A stretch of 63,745 bases of DNA from Fidelibacterota bacterium (GTDB lineage: Bacteria; Fidelibacterota; Marinisomatia; SCGC-AAA003-L08; TS1B11). Where the stretch lies: the NCBI GenBank assembly GCA_020354025.1, contig CP070638.1, forward strand, positions 1,220,361 through 1,284,105. The letters are read 5' to 3'. The notes under the pieces were generated by a model. That model did not search any database. It worked only from the letters and a program-made list of their open reading frames with translations, and was not told the origin of the DNA. Within the stretch, counting starts at the first letter, position 1. The number at the start of each line of letters is the position of its first letter. Shown piece after piece: positions 61,820 through 63,745 of this stretch. The translations under genes and the position numbers were made by a program.

Positions 61820-62830
61820 ATGGACCGACGACAAAGTCTCTTCTTTTCTCTCGGAATGCTCGCCCTGCTCTCGTTCGGAGGATGCGGTCTTTACTTGGGA
61901 CAGAGGGGAGATTTTACGGGGATTGACTCGGTTGGTCCTCGACTGATGACATCGATCAACCAGGATGTGCGCGGATATCTCGCCCATTATGATTATATCA
62001 GTATCGCCTTAGTATATAACGGGGAAATCGTACTGACAAAGAGCTATGGGCATGATCGGATTGTCAGAAACGATGTGTACGCGTCCGTCTCCAAGCCGGT
62101 TACTTCCACCATCGTAGTGCGGCTCCGGGAAGACGGTCAGATCAAAAGCCTGGACGATCCGATTGGCAAATATTCCCGGAAGTATCGTGATGTCCAACCT
62201 CAGGAATTCAGTGATCCCCCTATTACCTTCCGGCACCTCCTGACCCATACCGGCGGAGTGCCCCATCAGTCCGCACTCTGGGAGGATGATACCCTCAACA
62301 TGGATTTTCGAGCGGGCACCGGGGCCCGGTACTCGACGAAAGGCTATGGCATCCTGGGCGACGTGATGGAGGATATCACCGGCAAGTCCTATGAGGAGCT
62401 AGTCCAGGAGTATATTGGTGGACCGGTTGGGGCCTCGTCCTTCACTGCGTTGCCGTTTTTCGAGGCGCCCGCAGGCAACGTTTATTCCACAATTGCCGAC
62501 ATGGCTCGGTTCGCCATCGGCGTAATGAGCGGGCAGTATTATGGGACAGATGTTCTGTTCAACGAAGTCCTGATACGCTATGCTGATGAGCAGTATGGTG
62601 TCATGGGGCTCGGCTGGTATGTGCTGAATCTGGATGATCCGGAGAACCTGGCAGGATATCATGCCGGTTCCAACGGCCGCCCCCGGGCGTTCCTCGCGAT
62701 CAAGCCCCGCCGGCAGAACGCGGTATGCATCACCGGCCTTAACACGTCTTCCGATGGCGCGCATGATTTTGGCAACCTGGCGATCGACCTGATGAAGACG
62801 CTGGAAACGGGTATGCCGGAATATGAATGA
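61820..62830 (+). CDS. Serine beta-lactamase-family hydrolase lipoprotein
   Basis: 336 residues from the ATG at 61820 (a GTG at 61814 is also possible). Lipoprotein-like leader LALLSFGGC (Cys22). The class C-type active site has YASVSKPVTS (Ser89, Lys92), the Tyr motif GARYSTKGYGILG and a late HAGSNGRPR in place of the KTG box. Many such proteins are esterases or peptidases rather than true beta-lactamases. Its last 8 bp overlap tadA. A frameshifted relative lies at 3302-3536. Confidence 0.82.
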   Translation: MDRRQSLFFSLGMLALLSFGGCGLYLGQRGDFTGIDSVGPRLMTSINQDVRGYLAHYDYISIALVYNGEIVLTKSYGHDRIVRNDVYASVSKPVTSTIVVRLREDGQIKSLDDPIGKYSRKYRDVQPQEFSDPPITFRHLLTHTGGVPHQSALWEDDTLNMDFRAGTGARYSTKGYGILGDVMEDITGKSYEELVQEYIGGPVGASSFTALPFFEAPAGNVYSTIADMARFAIGVMSGQYYGTDVLFNEVLIRYADEQYGVMGLGWYVLNLDDPENLAGYHAGSNGRPRAFLAIKPRRQNAVCITGLNTSSDGAHDFGNLAIDLMKTLETGMPEYE

Positions 62831-63290
62831 TCCACCGCATGACCACTTCCTCCGGCAGGCGCTGAAGGAGGCTGAACGGGCCTTTGAGGCCGGGGAGGTG
62901 CCGGTCGGGGCCGTAGTGGTCCGCGAGGGCTTGGTCATCGGGCGGGGGCACAACCGCCGGGAAGCCCTGGCCGATCCCACTGCCCACGCCGAACTGCTGG
63001 CCATCACCGCCGCCGCCAACTCGCTCGGCAACTGGCGACTGGAGGATTGTACCCTGTACGTCACCAAGGAACCGTGCCCCATGTGCGCCGGGGCTATCGT
63101 CAATAGCCGGCTCGAACGCCTGGTCTTCGGCGCCTGGGACGAGCAGGCCGGCTGCTGCGGCTCCCTCTATCAGCTCTGCCGCGATCCGCGCCTCAGCCAC
63201 CAGGTGGTGGTTACCGGCGGCGTGCTGGAACAGGAATGCCAAGCCCTGCTGCGGGAGTTCTTCCGCCGGAAACGGCAGGGATCACCGTAG
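62823..63290 (+). CDS. tadA: tRNA-specific adenosine deaminase
   Basis: 155 residues. Deaminates A34 to inosine in tRNA-Arg(ACG), which is encoded at 59421. Zinc and catalytic residues: His55 and Glu57 in TAHAELLA and Cys85 and Cys88 in EPCPMCAGAI. VPVGAVVV and RREALADP are also typical. Complete length; overlaps the previous gene by 8 bp. Confidence 0.93.
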   Translation: MNDPPHDHFLRQALKEAERAFEAGEVPVGAVVVREGLVIGRGHNRREALADPTAHAELLAITAAANSLGNWRLEDCTLYVTKEPCPMCAGAIVNSRLERLVFGAWDEQAGCCGSLYQLCRDPRLSHQVVVTGGVLEQECQALLREFFRRKRQGSP

Positions 63291-63377
63291 TCATCAAGCT
63301 GTTCATATTCCCGCCCGGAAGCTGGTAACTTCTACCAGGTTGCGCTGCTGCCCGGGATCACGACGCAGGGACTTTCA

Positions 63378-63505
63378 GGAGGAGTGGCAGAGTGGTTGAA
63401 TGCGGCGGTCTCGAAAACCGTTTCCCGATGACCTCGGGACGGGGGTTCGCCCCCGACCTTTAGCGTCGGGGATTAGTCCCGCCAGAGGCGGGAAATCCCT
63501 CCCTT
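63378..63505 (+). repeat. tRNA-Ser(CGA)-like element with T-arm replaced by hairpins, copy 1
   Basis: The first two thirds are a proper tRNA-Ser: GGAGGAG, D-arm, anticodon stem GCGGT/ACCGT with loop CTCGAAA (anticodon CGA), and a variable arm TCCCGA/TCGGGA. After GGGGGTTCG the expected T-loop and 3' acceptor are missing. Instead there are two hairpins: CCCCGAC/GTCGGGG with loop CTTTAGC, and TCCCGCC/GGCGGGA with loop AGA, the latter extended by GGGATT/AATCCC. Ending is CCTCCCTT. It is identical to 63618-63745. Whether a functional tRNA can be made is doubtful. Confidence 0.7.
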
Positions 63506-63617
63506 GACCCGGATCAGCTGGGCTCCAAGAGGGGCTAACGTTGTTACTTTCGCCTTGGTCATATGCGTAATTTTTCTTCTGAGCCGGTGATAGGAAGAAA
63601 GATCACCTGGCCTTAAG

Positions 63618-63745
63618 GGAGGAGTGGCAGAGTGGTTGAATGCGGCGGTCTCGAAAACCGTTTCCCGATGACCTCGGGACGGGGGTTCGCCCCCGACCTT
63701 TAGCGTCGGGGATTAGTCCCGCCAGAGGCGGGAAATCCCTCCCTT
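63618..63745 (+). repeat. tRNA-Ser(CGA)-like element, copy 2, reaching the window edge
   Basis: Exact copy of 63378-63505 over all 128 bp, offset by 240 bp. The window ends at the last base of the shared sequence, so the real 3' end is not visible. A contig edge falling in a repeat would explain this. Confidence 0.75.

Noticed and set aside
1-63745. CRISPR array, prophage or complete insertion sequence
   Set aside because: No regularly spaced repeats, no cas genes, and no recognisable transposase, integrase or phage structural gene was seen in any frame.

Overview
This looks like a chromosomal segment from a Gram-negative bacterium of the Fibrobacteres-Chlorobi-Bacteroidetes group, most like Candidatus Marinimicrobia (Neomarinimicrobiota) or a close relative. 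The evidence is a PNPFNP-type C-terminal sorting module on a 1021-residue secreted protein, a GWxTD-domain protein next to smc, a kinase-DUF92 membrane fusion, ECF sigma control of Spy-like proteins, and several outer-membrane-type barrels. The phylum is inferred from gene content; there is no rRNA in the window.

Bases 1-10550 are an accessory, partly decayed region: the end of a heparinase-like gene followed by a broken sorting domain, an AT-rich DUF3795 gene between 40-bp direct repeats, a frameshifted beta-lactamase-family fragment running into a propeller-like ORF, an esterase, a sugar isomerase-like lipoprotein, a small Arg-rich protein and a CsgG-barrel paralogue pair. Dispersed repeats lie between them, including two 108-bp tRNA-Lys(CTT)-like elements.

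Bases 10550-24600 read mostly leftward: an M24 peptidase, tmRNA (ssrA, + strand), the large secreted protein, an AT-rich three-gene glycan cassette (methyltransferase, GT2, GT-C-like membrane protein), then queC, a UvrD-type helicase-nuclease and the kinase-DUF92 fusion. Bases 24660-54645 read rightward and are mostly housekeeping operons: Spy-like/sigma/anti-sigma/Spy-like; folB-folK-deoxynucleoside kinase; smc-GWxTD-ROK kinase-comF-like-pgk-tpiA-secG with tRNA-Leu; HAD-acpS-nnr-vanZ-like-recN-murA; ltaE-trkA-trkH; aldehyde dehydrogenase-methylmalonyl-CoA epimerase-uvrC. Bases 54700-63745 carry suhB and an alanine:Na+ symporter (leftward), a CsgG/TolB-like protein, a tRNA Gln-Glu-Arg cluster, a GH16 glucanase, a sugar isomerase-like protein, a serine hydrolase and tadA.

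The most unusual signal is a set of tRNA-derived pieces joined to GC-rich palindromes. The right end of the window holds two identical 128-bp copies of a tRNA-Ser(CGA) gene whose T-arm and 3' acceptor are replaced by two strong hairpins; the second copy ends exactly at the window edge. The tRNA-Lys-like elements carry an insertion in the D-loop, and one has the same CCCGCC/GGCGGG palindrome. T-arm-like sequence also sits at hairpins near 12353 and 61613. This suggests a tRNA-associated repeat family that cannot be named from sequence alone.
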